DNA from: Kingella pumchi
Lineage (GTDB): Bacteria; Pseudomonadota; Gammaproteobacteria; Burkholderiales; Neisseriaceae
NCBI RefSeq assembly: GCF_022288825.1
Contig: NZ_JAKOOW010000025.1
Coordinates: 13,690 to 77,689 of the forward strand
Direction of reading: 5' to 3'
DNA length: 64,000 bases
In this document: positions 35,556 to 44,488 of the stretch, in pieces
Numbering within the stretch: position 1 is the first letter of the stretch
How the letters are laid out: each line of letters opens with the position of its first letter
Notes under the pieces: model-generated
What the model saw: the letters and a program-made list of their open reading frames with translations, nothing else
The model's database searches: none
Told to the model about the DNA's origin: nothing
Made by a program: the position numbers and the translations under genes

Positions 35556-35589
35556 GCCGCCGGCTTTTCAGGCTGCCTGAAAAAGCCGG
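35556..35589 (+). terminator. Hairpin between terY and terA built on one uptake sequence
   Basis: GCCGGCTTTTCAGGC and GCCTGAAAAAGCCGGC form about a 15-bp near-perfect stem; the uptake sequence is its centre. Without a T-run afterwards it may attenuate rather than stop transcription. Confidence 0.45.
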
Positions 35590-35615
35590 CGGCGAATCTG
35601 TATGGGAGAAACCAG

Positions 35616-36791
35616 ATGAGCCAAATCCTTACACCCGGCGCCAATGCCGCTTTGGGTGCCGCCGATATTACCGTCCGCATCCGCTGCGCCCGTGAAATCG
35701 ACGTTGCCGCCTACCGCCTGGCCGCCAACGGCAAAGTGCGCGGCGACGGCGATATGGTGTTTTACGGCCAAACCGCCAGTGACGACGGCAGCCTGAAATT
35801 TGCCGCCGGCAGCGGCGAGAGCAGTTTTCAGGCTGCTTTGGCGCGTCAGCCGGCGGCCATCGAGCGCATTGCCTTTGCCTTTTCCGCCGCCGTGCCCGCT
35901 TCGGCGCTGGGCAGTTTGAGCATCGAAGTGCTGGAAAACGGCGCCGTCAGCCTGAATTGTCCGGTCGAACTGGCCGGCCGCAGCGAAGCCGCGCTGATTT
36001 TGGGCGAATGCTACCGCCGCAACGGCGCGTGGAAATTCCGTTTCGTTGCCCAGGGATTTAACGGCGGGCTTAAGCCTTTGTCGGAGCATTTCGGCGTGGA
36101 AATTGCCGACGACGGCGCCGCGCCCGCCGGCGCGCCGAGTGCTCCGCCGGCACCTGAGCCGCCGAAAGTCAATCTGGGCAAAGTTACGCTGGATAAGGCA
36201 CGGCCGCAGCTGAGTTTGGAAAAACGCGGTGCGGACTTCGGCGAAATCAAAATCAACCTGAACTGGAACCGCGGTGCCGCTCCCGCCCCCGCCGCGCGCG
36301 GTTTTCTTGCCGGCCTGTTCAACAAAGGGCAGGGCGGCGTCGATTTGGATTTGGGCGCCTTTGTCCGCCTGAAAAACGGCAGCACCGACGTGGTGCAGGC
36401 GCTGGGCGAGCGCTTTGGCAGCCTGAACCGCGCGCCCTATCTGCGTTTGCGCGGCGACGACCGCACCGGCGCCGTCAGCGAGGGCGAATGGCTGGACATC
36501 AACGGCTCGCAGTGGGCGCAAATCAGCGAAGTGCTGGTCTATGCCTTTATCTACGAGGGCGTGCCCAACTGGGACGCCACCGACGGCGTGGTTACATTGC
36601 ACGTGCAGGGCCAGCAGGTCGAAACCCGCCTGACCGAGGGCGGCAGCCGCAACGGCATGTGCGCGGTGGCGCGGCTGATCAACGACAACGGCAGCATCCG
36701 CATCGAGCGTATCAACCGCTATTTCCCCGGCCATCAGGAAATGGACCGCGCCTTCGGTTGGGGCTTTTCCTGGACGCGCGGCAGCAAATAA
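35616..36791 (+). CDS. terA: TerA-like protein with two TerD-type domains
   Basis: A 391-residue protein. Residues about 10-165 resemble a TerD domain (DMVFYGQTASDDGS..., GECYRRNGAWKFRFVAQGFNGGL). A proline/alanine-rich linker follows (about 170-185), then a second domain (INLNW, GVDLDLGAFVRL, RFFPGHQEMDRAFGWGF-like end). This order is that of TerA. The family is tied to tellurite, phage and colicin tolerance, biochemical role unclear. GGGAGAAACCAG precedes the ATG. Confidence 0.82.
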   Translation: MSQILTPGANAALGAADITVRIRCAREIDVAAYRLAANGKVRGDGDMVFYGQTASDDGSLKFAAGSGESSFQAALARQPAAIERIAFAFSAAVPASALGSLSIEVLENGAVSLNCPVELAGRSEAALILGECYRRNGAWKFRFVAQGFNGGLKPLSEHFGVEIADDGAAPAGAPSAPPAPEPPKVNLGKVTLDKARPQLSLEKRGADFGEIKINLNWNRGAAPAPAARGFLAGLFNKGQGGVDLDLGAFVRLKNGSTDVVQALGERFGSLNRAPYLRLRGDDRTGAVSEGEWLDINGSQWAQISEVLVYAFIYEGVPNWDATDGVVTLHVQGQQVETRLTEGGSRNGMCAVARLINDNGSIRIERINRYFPGHQEMDRAFGWGFSWTRGSK

Positions 36792-36947
36792 TGCCGCTTC
36801 AGGCAGCCTGAAAGCAGCGTTTGAGCAGTTTTGGCGGCGAAAACGCAGCATCTGCGCCGGCAGAATGTAATAAAATACGCAGCTTTTCAGCGCGGGCGGA
36901 CAGGCATCCGCCCGCCTGTGCCAGTTATCGAAAAGGAGACAGCGCCA

Positions 36948-37601
36948 ATGGCCAAAGAACCCAAGCAGCACCACACCTATGTGCGGATAGTCGAAGCCAG
37001 CCTGAAACTTTTCAACGAATCGGGCGAGCGCAACATCAGCACCAACCACATCGCCCAGTATCTCGACATCAGTCCCGGCAATCTCTACTACCACTTTGCT
37101 AACAAAGACGAAATCATCGTCCAGCTCTTTAAGCGCTACAGCCGCGATCTCTTGGGCTATCTGTCGCAAACGCCGCTGCCGCGCACCGTGGAAGACGCTG
37201 TCGGCTATATGCAGGGCGTGTACGACGTGATGTGGCAGTACCGTTTCCTGTTTAGCGACGTCAATACCCTGCTGCTGCGCAGCACCGAGCTTTTGGGCGA
37301 GCACAACGAATTTACCCGCGAACGCATCGCCCCGCTGCTGATCCGGCTTTTGGAGCAGATGCAGGACTTGGGCATGGTGAAAATCGACGCCATCGGCATG
37401 CGCGATTTGTCGGTCAATATGTGGCTGATTACCAAATACTGGCTCGATTTTGACCGCTCGGTGGAAGGCGTCGACGGCTCCGGCGAATACGGTGCCGCCG
37501 CCAAACAACGCGGCGTGCGCCGCACCCTGAGCCTGCTGCGCCCCTATCTGCAGGGCAGCCATCTGGCGCGTTTTGATGAACTGATGGCGCAGGGCGGCTG
37601 A
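36948..37601 (+). CDS. TetR/AcrR-family regulator
   Basis: A 217-residue repressor-type protein with the N-terminal helix-turn-helix (ISTNHIAQYLDISPGNLYYHFANKDEI, in two parts, residues about 26-53). The ligand-binding C-terminal domain gives no clue to the ligand. A neisserial homologue with this N-terminus is common. I chose the ATG at 36948, directly after AAAAGGAGACAGCGCC. The target may be the upstream ter genes or a distant locus; no operator was recognised. Confidence 0.85.
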   Translation: MAKEPKQHHTYVRIVEASLKLFNESGERNISTNHIAQYLDISPGNLYYHFANKDEIIVQLFKRYSRDLLGYLSQTPLPRTVEDAVGYMQGVYDVMWQYRFLFSDVNTLLLRSTELLGEHNEFTRERIAPLLIRLLEQMQDLGMVKIDAIGMRDLSVNMWLITKYWLDFDRSVEGVDGSGEYGAAAKQRGVRRTLSLLRPYLQGSHLARFDELMAQGG

Positions 37602-37631
37602 ATCCGCTGCTTCAGCTGCAGGCAAACCGCA

Positions 37632-37677
37632 GTAAAGCAGCCTGAAAACCGTATCGGTGGTTTTCAGGCTGTTTTTT
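37632..37677 (+). terminator. Terminator after the TetR gene
   Basis: Two opposed uptake sequences (AGCAGCCTGAAAACC / GGTTTTCAGGCT) followed by GTTTTTT. Confidence 0.7.
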
Positions 37678-37891
37678 GGTGCGCGGTGCGCACCCTACTG
37701 TGCGGGTCGGATACCCGTATCCGAGATTTTCATCTCTTGCCTGAATGCCGTCCTTGCGGCCGGCGGATTCAAGAATCCGACCTGCGCCACAGCTTAAAGC
37801 AGCCTGAAAACGGGAAATCCGTTTTCAGGCTGCTTTGGAGTTTGTTTACAGTTTGGTGCGCAGGGCGCACCCTACTGGTTTTCAGGCTGCT
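37678..37891. repeat. Cluster of short hairpin repeats
   Basis: A GTGCGC...GCGCACC repeat, GTCGGATA-CCCG-TATCCGAG (37706-37725), a degenerate partner around 37764-37779, an uptake-sequence hairpin (about 37798-37841) and GGTGCGCAGGGCGCACC (about 37855-37871). No gene. Confidence 0.65.
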
Positions 37892-38644
37892 TTAGGCCGG
37901 ATTGGCTTCGTCGAAAAAGCTGACTTCGATGCCGAAGGTGTCGGCGATGGCGTTCCCGAGGGCTTGGATGCCGTAGCGTTCGGTGGCGTGGTGGCCGGCG
38001 CTGATAAAGACGGTGCCGGTTTCGTTGGCCAGATGGTATTGGGCTTCGGAGATTTCGCCTGTGATGTAGGCGTCGGCGCCGTTGTCGATGGCAGCCTGAA
38101 AATAGCCCTGAGCGCCGCCGCTGCACCACACCAGTTTGTCGAGCACGCGCTCGGGGTCGCCGGCGACGGTGGGACGGCGGCCGAGGGCGGCGGCGATGTC
38201 GTCGGCAAGGCCGGTGAGGGTTTGGCCGCGTTTGCCGTTGCGCCCGGCGGCCAGCAGGTCTTGGTCGCCGAAGCGGTATTCGGGCAGCCAGCCGCAGCGC
38301 GCGGCCAGTTGGGCGTTGTTGCCCAGCTCGGGGTGGGCATCGAGCGGCAGGTGGTAGCCGGCCAGGTTGATGTCGTGGGCGAGCAGGGCGGCGATGCGCT
38401 GTTTTTTCCAGCCGGTAATGGTGGCCGGCTCGCTTTTCCAAAACATGCCGTGGTGCACCAGCAGCATATCGGCGCCGATGGCGGCGGCGTGGTCGATGGC
38501 GGCGCGGCTGGCGGTTACGGCGGTCAGGATGCGGCGGATGCCGGTGCGCCCTTCGACCTGCAGGCCGTTGGGGGCGTAGTCTTTGAAGCGTGCGGTATCG
38601 AGGGTGGCATCGCACCAGTCGAGCAGGGTTTGGCGGTCGGTCAT
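37892..38644 (-). CDS. Nif3-like dinuclear metal-centre protein
   Basis: A 250-residue protein of the Nif3/YbgI family, forming toroidal hexamers with a two-metal site. Ligand motifs: LLVHHGMFW (HH) near 74 and the late SAGHHATER near 217. The function is debated (GTP cyclohydrolase 1 type 2 annotation is common, roles in salvage or repair are proposed). It overlaps no neighbour and follows the Blh-like gene by 31 bp on the minus strand. Confidence 0.92.
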   Translation of the reverse strand: MTDRQTLLDWCDATLDTARFKDYAPNGLQVEGRTGIRRILTAVTASRAAIDHAAAIGADMLLVHHGMFWKSEPATITGWKKQRIAALLAHDINLAGYHLPLDAHPELGNNAQLAARCGWLPEYRFGDQDLLAAGRNGKRGQTLTGLADDIAAALGRRPTVAGDPERVLDKLVWCSGGAQGYFQAAIDNGADAYITGEISEAQYHLANETGTVFISAGHHATERYGIQALGNAIADTFGIEVSFFDEANPA

Positions 38645-38675
38645 AAGTTTTTCAGGCTGCCTGAGGCGGGGAGAA

Positions 38676-39113
38676 TCAGCCTTTTTTCGGCCGTACGGCT
38701 TCGATGCGCTCGCGGGCGCCGGAAAGGTCGATGCCGACCAGTTCGGCGGCCTTGATCAGGCTGTTGGTTTCGACGCCGAGCTTGGCTTGGTTGAGCGCCC
38801 ACATCAGGGTGGAGCGGGTGCCGCTGCGGCAGTAGGCGAGAATGGGGGCGGGTGATTTGGCGACGGTTTCGCGGAATTCTTCGAGCAGCTGGTCGTTGAT
38901 GCTGTCCATGGTTACCGGCAGATAGACGACGTTTTCGATACCGGCAGCCTGCAGCCAGCCGCGCACGGTTTCAAAGTCGGGCTGGCCGGGCTCTTCGCCG
39001 TCGGGGCGGTTGCAGATGACGGTTTTGATTTCGTATTGGGCGGCCTGCTTGGCCAGACGTTCGTTGAGTTGTTTGCTCACGTAGAGATAGTCGGCAAGTT
39101 TTTCCAATGCCAT
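38676..39113 (-). CDS. Blh-type phosphatase/sulfurtransferase-like protein
   Basis: A 145-residue protein of the TIGR01244/DUF442 family (beta-lactamase hydrolase-like). The cysteine phosphatase-type loop CRSGTRS (C95) is intact, with family start LYVSKQLN. In Xylella-type Blh this domain is fused to a persulfide dioxygenase; here it stands alone. The ATG at 39113 follows AAAGGAAACCGAAA. Confidence 0.85.
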   Translation of the reverse strand: MALEKLADYLYVSKQLNERLAKQAAQYEIKTVICNRPDGEEPGQPDFETVRGWLQAAGIENVVYLPVTMDSINDQLLEEFRETVAKSPAPILAYCRSGTRSTLMWALNQAKLGVETNSLIKAAELVGIDLSGARERIEAVRPKKG

Positions 39114-39270
39114 TTTCGGTTTCCTTTCTGCCGCTGGCAGCGGCATATTGTGTGTTGTTTGAAACGGGCGCGATTTTAACGCTTTTTGCCGCAGCGTGTT
39201 AATCCGGCGCCGGCGGCGGTTTTTTCAGGCTGCCTGAACGAAAGGCAGCCTGAAAAGAGGTAGGGCGTTT

Positions 39271-39882
39271 TCAGGCCGCTTCGGACTGCCACTGCCAGCG
39301 CCGGCGCCAGGCGCCGAGTACGGCGTCGGGGTATTTGCTGCTGCCGAGGCTGCCGTTGTAGCGGGCAAGCGCGCGGGTGAGGTTGCCGTTTTCCAGATTG
39401 CTGTAGTGACGCAGGATGGTGCAGCCGTAGCGCAGATTGGTGCGGATGTCGAACAGATTGTGCTCTTCGGTGCCGATGTAGCGCTGCCAGAAAGGCATCA
39501 CCTGCATCAGCCCTTTGGCGCCGACGGAACTGATGGCGTACTGGCGAAAGGCGCTTTCGACTTCGATCAGGCCGAGAATCACCTGGGTGTCCAGATCGGC
39601 GCGGGAGGATTCGTACTGGATCATCACCAGCAGGCGGCGGCGGGCGGCTTCGCTGTCGACGAAGCGGGCAAGGCGCACCGACATATCGTTGAGCCAGCGC
39701 TGGCCTTCGGCGGCGCGGGGAAACACCAGCCGCGGCGGGCTGGCGTTGGCAACCGATTGGCGCATCACGCTGGCGACGTCGTCGGACAGGGTTTCTTCGC
39801 GCTGGGCGCCGGCATACGCCCACGGCGCCGCCAGCAGCGAAGCGGCGCCGGCAATCAGGCGGCGGCGGACGGCATCGGTCAT
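39271..39882 (-). CDS. Lytic transglycosylase with SLT domain
   Basis: A 203-residue peptidoglycan-cleaving enzyme. The SLT domain starts near residue 95; catalytic E109 lies in LIEVESAF, followed by GAKGLMQVMPFW and RYNGSLGSSKYPDAV. The N-terminus VRRRLIAGAASLLAAPWAYA resembles a Tat signal (RRxLI) rather than a plain Sec signal. The start ATG overlaps the tehB stop (ATGA), so both are translated together. No LysM or other domain. Confidence 0.88.
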   Translation of the reverse strand: MTDAVRRRLIAGAASLLAAPWAYAGAQREETLSDDVASVMRQSVANASPPRLVFPRAAEGQRWLNDMSVRLARFVDSEAARRRLLVMIQYESSRADLDTQVILGLIEVESAFRQYAISSVGAKGLMQVMPFWQRYIGTEEHNLFDIRTNLRYGCTILRHYSNLENGNLTRALARYNGSLGSSKYPDAVLGAWRRRWQWQSEAA

Positions 39883-40739
39883 GGTTTGCGCGCCAGCATG
39901 GTGGCGAATTTGAGTTGGATGGGGTTGCCGTTGGCGTCGGTGGCGTGCATCGAGCCGATTTCTTCGCGGTAATCGATCATTTCCCAGCCGTCGTAATAGC
40001 GTGCCAGCTCGCCTTCTTTGAAGGTGAAGTTAAACGGCATCATGCAGGGAAAGTCGGCGGTGTCCATCGCCGAAACGATCAGATTGTAGCCGCCCGATTG
40101 GGTGTGCGCCTGCATATCGGCGATGATGGCGGGCACGCGCTGCGGGTCGAGAAACATAAACACCACGGTGGCGACGATAAAGCCGTAGTCTTCGCCGATG
40201 TCGGCCTGGTTGATGTCGTAGGCAAACGCCTGCAGCGGCAGGTTTTCCTGCGCCGCCGCTTCGGCCAGGCCGTGCAGGCCGCCGGGGTTGTAGTCGCAGG
40301 CATCGACATCAAAGCCGAGCAGGGCGAGCGTGAGCGCGTTGCGCCCCTGGCCGCAGCCTAAATCCAGCGTTTTGCACGGGGAAACGTGCGCGAGCGCTTC
40401 TTTGACCGCCGAATGGGTGGCGGTCATGCCGTATTTTTTGCGGAAATAGTCGGTTTTGTCGCACCAGAAGAAAAGCTGCAGCTGCAGATCGTCGCCCTGC
40501 GCTTCGATTTTGTGCCATTGCTGCGGCTGGATGACCCATTCGCCGCTCTCGGGTGTGAGCAGGTGTTCGGAAACGGTGCTGCCGTCTTCGTTCAGGCGGT
40601 AAAACTTCAGGCTGCCGGCCGAGACCTGCAGCCGCCCCCACGTGCCTTCCTGGGTGTTGTGCTGCGACAGCAGCGCGTTCGGAATATCGGCGGCGTGCCA
40701 AACGGGCATTTTTTTGTAGCAAATCAGATTGTCGTTCAT
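39879..40739 (-). CDS. tehB: Tellurite-resistance SAM-dependent methyltransferase TehB
   Basis: A 286-residue protein with an N-terminal cupin-like domain (residues 1-95, PVWHAADIPNAL...) and a class I methyltransferase domain (LDLGCGQGRNALTLALLGF from about 121). This two-domain form is known from Haemophilus and Neisseria TehB. It volatilises or detoxifies tellurite and related oxyanions. First gene of a pair with the transglycosylase. An uptake sequence in reverse encodes GSLKF. Confidence 0.93.
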   Translation of the reverse strand: MNDNLICYKKMPVWHAADIPNALLSQHNTQEGTWGRLQVSAGSLKFYRLNEDGSTVSEHLLTPESGEWVIQPQQWHKIEAQGDDLQLQLFFWCDKTDYFRKKYGMTATHSAVKEALAHVSPCKTLDLGCGQGRNALTLALLGFDVDACDYNPGGLHGLAEAAAQENLPLQAFAYDINQADIGEDYGFIVATVVFMFLDPQRVPAIIADMQAHTQSGGYNLIVSAMDTADFPCMMPFNFTFKEGELARYYDGWEMIDYREEIGSMHATDANGNPIQLKFATMLARKP

Positions 40740-40816
40740 GGTGTCGTCCTTTGTGTCGAGAGTGTGAACAGGTTTTCAGGCTGCCTGAAAACGGCAAAGC
40801 GCCCAATCTTGGCGTG

Positions 40817-41689
40817 TCAGTCCAATTCGTTGCTCAGTTTTTGCAAAAAGGCCAGCCGCTCGGCGCGGACGGCGCCGCTGTCGGCGGCGGCTTTGAGCGC
40901 GCAGCCGGGTTCGGCGCGGTGGCTGCAGTTGTGGAAGCGGCATTGTCCGGCCAGATGGCGCAGGTCGGGGAAATACTGCAGCAGCTCGGTGCGCTCCAGA
41001 TGGTGCAGGCCAAATTCCTGCAGGCCGGGCGAGTCGATCAGCTTGCCGCCGTTGTCCAAATCGTAAAGACGGGCGTGGGTGGTGGTGTGGCGGCCGGAAT
41101 CGAGCGCGGCGGAAATCTCGCCGGTGCGGGCGGCATCGAAACCGAGCAGGGCGTTGGCCAGCGTCGATTTGCCCATGCCGCTTTGGCCGAGCAGGATGGC
41201 GGTTTCGCCGGCCAGCAGCGGCTTGAGCGCATCGGCATCTTCCAGCGCGCATAAGGGCAGCAGCGGATAGCCAAAAGTTTGGTAGAAAGCCAGTTTTTCC
41301 AGCCAGGCGGCGCTTTGCGGCAGGTCGCTTTTATTGACGGCAATCAGCACGCGGATGTCGGCGGCTTCGGCGGCGAGCAGGGCGCGCTGCAGCAGCATTT
41401 CGCTGGGCGCGGGCACGGCGGCGGTTACGATGACCAGCAGGGTAACGTTGGCGGCAATCAGTTTCGAGCGGTAGGCGTCCTGCCGGTAGAGCAGGCTCTG
41501 GCGCGGCAGCAGCTCTTCGATAACCGCCTGCTCGCGGTTGAGCGGGGTAATGCGCACCCAATCGCCGCATGCGAAATCAACCCGTTTGCCGCGCGTGTTG
41601 GCTTCGTAAAGGCAGCCTGAAAGCGTGCGGACGCTGAAACGGCGGCCGTAGTTGGCAGTGATTTGGGCGGTGTTTTCGGTGTTAGACAT
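40817..41689 (-). CDS. rsgA: Ribosome small subunit-dependent GTPase A
   Basis: RsgA checks 30S maturation. The 290-residue protein is circularly permuted: G4 NKSD at 119-122, G1 GQSGMGKST at 168-176, G3 DSPG at 219-222, and the zinc site C250, C255, H257, C263. I chose the ATG at 41689 (MSNTENTAQI). It has seven C directly before the ATG and no Shine-Dalgarno there. It lies 45 bp after lapB on the same strand. Confidence 0.95.
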   Translation of the reverse strand: MSNTENTAQITANYGRRFSVRTLSGCLYEANTRGKRVDFACGDWVRITPLNREQAVIEELLPRQSLLYRQDAYRSKLIAANVTLLVIVTAAVPAPSEMLLQRALLAAEAADIRVLIAVNKSDLPQSAAWLEKLAFYQTFGYPLLPLCALEDADALKPLLAGETAILLGQSGMGKSTLANALLGFDAARTGEISAALDSGRHTTTHARLYDLDNGGKLIDSPGLQEFGLHHLERTELLQYFPDLRHLAGQCRFHNCSHRAEPGCALKAAADSGAVRAERLAFLQKLSNELD

Positions 41690-41734
41690 GGGGGGGCGGG
41701 TTTCAGGCAGCCTGAAAGGGCGGGATGGCCGCAT

Positions 41735-42910
41735 TCACACTTCGGTTTTGTTCGGCGTGAAGGTTTCCCATTTGTTGCAGGCGGGGCAGTGCCAGAAGAA
41801 GACCTGCGATTTGAAATTGCAGTTGCGGCAGCGGTACATCAGGCTTTTTTGGATTTGGCGGTCGATCACGTTGCGGATCATTTCGGCGTCTGCTTTCCAC
41901 GACGGATGCAGCGAGGAGAGGCTCATGCTCAGCAGGCGGTAAACGCCGTTGAGATCAGGGCGGGCGCGCACCAGTTCGAGCACAGTTTGGTTGGCGCGCT
42001 CTTCGCCGTAGAGCAGCAGCGATTTTTCGTAGATCAGCTGGGTCAGATCGAGCTGGGGAAAGGTTTTCATGTAGCCGATCAGGATGTCCAGCCCTTCGGC
42101 GGCCTTGCCCTGGGCGTCGAAAGCGTCGTACAGGCGCTCGCCGACCATGCTCAGATAGGCGTAGTTTTGTTTTTCGATGGCGCGGTAGGCATCGGCGGCA
42201 GCCTGAAAATTGCCTGCTTTGTATTCGATGTCGCCCAAAATCATATTGGCGCGCGTGCATTTGGCATTGTATTCGAGCGCGATGGCAACATGGCGGCGGG
42301 CGGTGTCGGCATCGGAGGCAAACAGCGCGGCCTGCGCGGTTTCGCAATGGAACTGGGCGATTTCAAAGCGGTAGGTTTGTTCGTCGTGAGACAGCAAGAG
42401 CGCGGTTTCGGCGGCTTTTTCCCAATCGCGGTCCTGCTGGTAGATGTTGAGCAGCACTTCGCGCGCTTCTTTGGCCATGCGGGTGTTTTGCAGCGGCAGC
42501 ACGGTTTCTTCGGCGCGATCGACCAGGCCGGCGTTTTGGAAGTCGAGCGCCAGCTCGTAGAGCACTCGGCTGCGCTGGTCGGCATCCACGTCGGGCGAAT
42601 CGAGCAGGGATTTGTGCATCGAAATCGCCTTGTCGTTTTCGCCGCGCTGGCGGTAGAGCTTGCCGAGGGTCAGGTTGAGGCGGTAGGCGTCGGGGTGGCC
42701 GCCGGCGGCTTCTTCCAGATGCTGCGCGGCTTGGGCGCTGTTTCTGTCCACCAGCGCGTTCAGGCTGCGGTAGAAGCTGTCGGGCACCGATTTGGCCTGC
42801 TTGAGCACCGCTTTCATATCGACGCGGGCGGCAATCCAGCCCATGGTGAAGAAAATCGGCTGCAGCAAAATGGCGGCAACCAGCGCCCATATCCAAATAT
42901 CGTTTTCCAT
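41735..42910 (-). CDS. lapB: Lipopolysaccharide assembly protein B
   Basis: A 391-residue inner-membrane anchored TPR protein that controls LPS synthesis through LpxC degradation. One N-terminal helix (residues 4-22), a series of TPR helices, and the C-terminal rubredoxin-like metal site YRCRNCNFKS...WHCPACNKW. It starts 12 bp after lapA ends. Confidence 0.95.
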   Translation of the reverse strand: MENDIWIWALVAAILLQPIFFTMGWIAARVDMKAVLKQAKSVPDSFYRSLNALVDRNSAQAAQHLEEAAGGHPDAYRLNLTLGKLYRQRGENDKAISMHKSLLDSPDVDADQRSRVLYELALDFQNAGLVDRAEETVLPLQNTRMAKEAREVLLNIYQQDRDWEKAAETALLLSHDEQTYRFEIAQFHCETAQAALFASDADTARRHVAIALEYNAKCTRANMILGDIEYKAGNFQAAADAYRAIEKQNYAYLSMVGERLYDAFDAQGKAAEGLDILIGYMKTFPQLDLTQLIYEKSLLLYGEERANQTVLELVRARPDLNGVYRLLSMSLSSLHPSWKADAEMIRNVIDRQIQKSLMYRCRNCNFKSQVFFWHCPACNKWETFTPNKTEV

Positions 42911-42922
42911 AGGGCGCGGCGT

Positions 42923-43234
42923 TTATTTTTTGTCGGCGGGGGCGGAGGCAGCCTGAACGGGTGCGGCGATGTCTTCGCCGGAAAGGCGCGCGCTTTTATG
43001 CACTTCGGCGCGCAGGCGGCCGTTTTCCGCGCGCAGGCGCAGCAGGCGGCCGAACATGGCGAAAATGCCGAACAGCGCGCCGATAACGAAGCAAATGAAC
43101 AGCACCACAATCATCGGCCATTCGATGTGCTCGCCTGGGACGTAATAAAACGGCACGCGCTGGACGTTGTTCAGCGCGATGATCAGGAAAAATACCAGAA
43201 TAAGGATTTTGAGCAGGTTATAGACCAGTTTCAT
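42923..43234 (-). CDS. lapA: Lipopolysaccharide assembly protein A domain protein
   Basis: A 103-residue inner-membrane protein with two helices (7-22 and 40-60) and a following coiled-coil segment (LLRLRAENGRLRAEVHK), the LapA pattern. Partner of lapB in the same operon. I used the ATG at 43234 (MKLVYNLLKILILV). Confidence 0.93.
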   Translation of the reverse strand: MKLVYNLLKILILVFFLIIALNNVQRVPFYYVPGEHIEWPMIVVLFICFVIGALFGIFAMFGRLLRLRAENGRLRAEVHKSARLSGEDIAAPVQAASAPADKK

Positions 43235-43386
43235 GTTCGGCTCCGTAGGCAGGGCGTCTTGCAGATGCGGGCGCGGCGGCGTCCGCGGTGTGATTGGCAA
43301 CGGGCAGGCAGCCTGAAAACCGCTTTCAGGCTGCCTGCGGGCGCGTAAGTGTAAACGATTTGCGCTGTTTTTGATATGGCGCGCCG

Positions 43387-43414
43387 TTGTCTCTAACGGC
43401 GCGGAGTGTATAAT
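43387..43414 (+). promoter_or_regulatory. ilvE promoter
   Basis: TTGTCT (43387-43392), 16 bp, TATAAT (43409-43414), 85 bp before the ilvE ATG. Confidence 0.65.
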
Positions 43415-43499
43415 CGCAGGCTTTTCCACACCGGCGCGCCGCCCGATTCGGCCGGCCGCGGCCGGATACACGAACCGACCAACAAGAAAGAACACAATC

Positions 43500-44429
43500 A
43501 TGGCGCTGACTATGGACGATCGCGACGGCAAAATCTGGTACAACGGCAGCCTGGTGGATTGGCGCGAAGCCAAAACCCACGTGCTGACCCACACCCTGCA
43601 CTACGGTATGGGCGTATTTGAAGGCGTACGCGCCTACGAAACGGCGCAGGGGCCGGCAATCTTCCGCCTGCAGGATCATACCGACCGTTTTTTCGATTCG
43701 GCCAAAATCGTCGGCATCAAACTGCCTTTCGATAAAGAAGCCATCAACCGCGCCCATCTGGAAGTGGTTAGAGCCAACGGCCTGAAGTCCTGCTATTTCC
43801 GCCCGATGGCGTTTTACGGCTCGGGCAAGCTCGGCATCGCCCCCAAAGCCGACGACGTGCAGGTTATCGTTGCCGCTTGGGCATGGGGCGCCTATCTGGG
43901 CGAAGATGCCATCAAACACGGCATCCGCTGCAAAATCAGCAGTTTCAGCCGTCATCATCCCAACATCACCATGATTAAGGCCAAAGCCAACGGCAACTAC
44001 ATGAATTCCATCATGGCCAACAGCGAAGCGCAGCAAAGCGGTTTTGACGAAGCGATTTTGCTCGACTCGCAAGGCTATGTCGCCGAAGGCGCCGGCGAAA
44101 ACATCTTCACCGTCCACCGCGGCCGCCTGTTTACGCCGGCGCTGGATGTGGCGCTGGACGGCATCACCCGCCGCACGGTGATTGAAATCGCCCGCGACAT
44201 GGGATTGGAAGTGGTGGAAAAACGCATCACCCGCGACGAACTCTACATTGCCGACGAAGTGTTCTTCACCGGCACCGCCGCCGAAATCACGCCGATACGC
44301 GAAATTGACAACCGGCCGGTGGGCAGCGGCAGCCGCGGCGAAATCACCGCCCGCCTGCAGCAGCGCTTCTTCGATATCGTTACCGGACGCGATGCCGAAT
44401 ACGCGCATCTGCTGACTTATGTTGTGTAA
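43500..44429 (+). CDS. ilvE: Branched-chain amino acid aminotransferase
   Basis: A 309-residue fold-type IV PLP enzyme for the last step of Val, Ile and Leu synthesis. Catalytic lysine in IKAKANGNYMNS; signatures EGAGENIFTV and EVFFTGTAAEITPI. AAAGAACACAATC precedes the ATG at 43500. Confidence 0.97.
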   Translation: MALTMDDRDGKIWYNGSLVDWREAKTHVLTHTLHYGMGVFEGVRAYETAQGPAIFRLQDHTDRFFDSAKIVGIKLPFDKEAINRAHLEVVRANGLKSCYFRPMAFYGSGKLGIAPKADDVQVIVAAWAWGAYLGEDAIKHGIRCKISSFSRHHPNITMIKAKANGNYMNSIMANSEAQQSGFDEAILLDSQGYVAEGAGENIFTVHRGRLFTPALDVALDGITRRTVIEIARDMGLEVVEKRITRDELYIADEVFFTGTAAEITPIREIDNRPVGSGSRGEITARLQQRFFDIVTGRDAEYAHLLTYVV

Positions 44430-44452
44430 ATCATACGACATCGCACAGCGCA

Positions 44453-44488
44453 CCGCAGCTTTCAGGCAGCCTGAAAGCTGCGGTTTTT
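44453..44488 (+). terminator. Terminator after ilvE
   Basis: A 31-bp perfect odd palindrome, CCGCAGCTTTCAGGC-A-complement, followed by TTTTTAT. A single palindromic uptake sequence forms its core. Confidence 0.8.

Noticed and set aside
35568..37625. A 685-codon minus-strand frame covering terA and the TetR gene
   Set aside because: Opposite to two well-supported genes with ribosome binding sites and recognisable domains; composition typical of antisense.
41663..43348. 561-codon plus-strand frame opposite lapB and lapA
   Set aside because: Antisense of two recognised genes.
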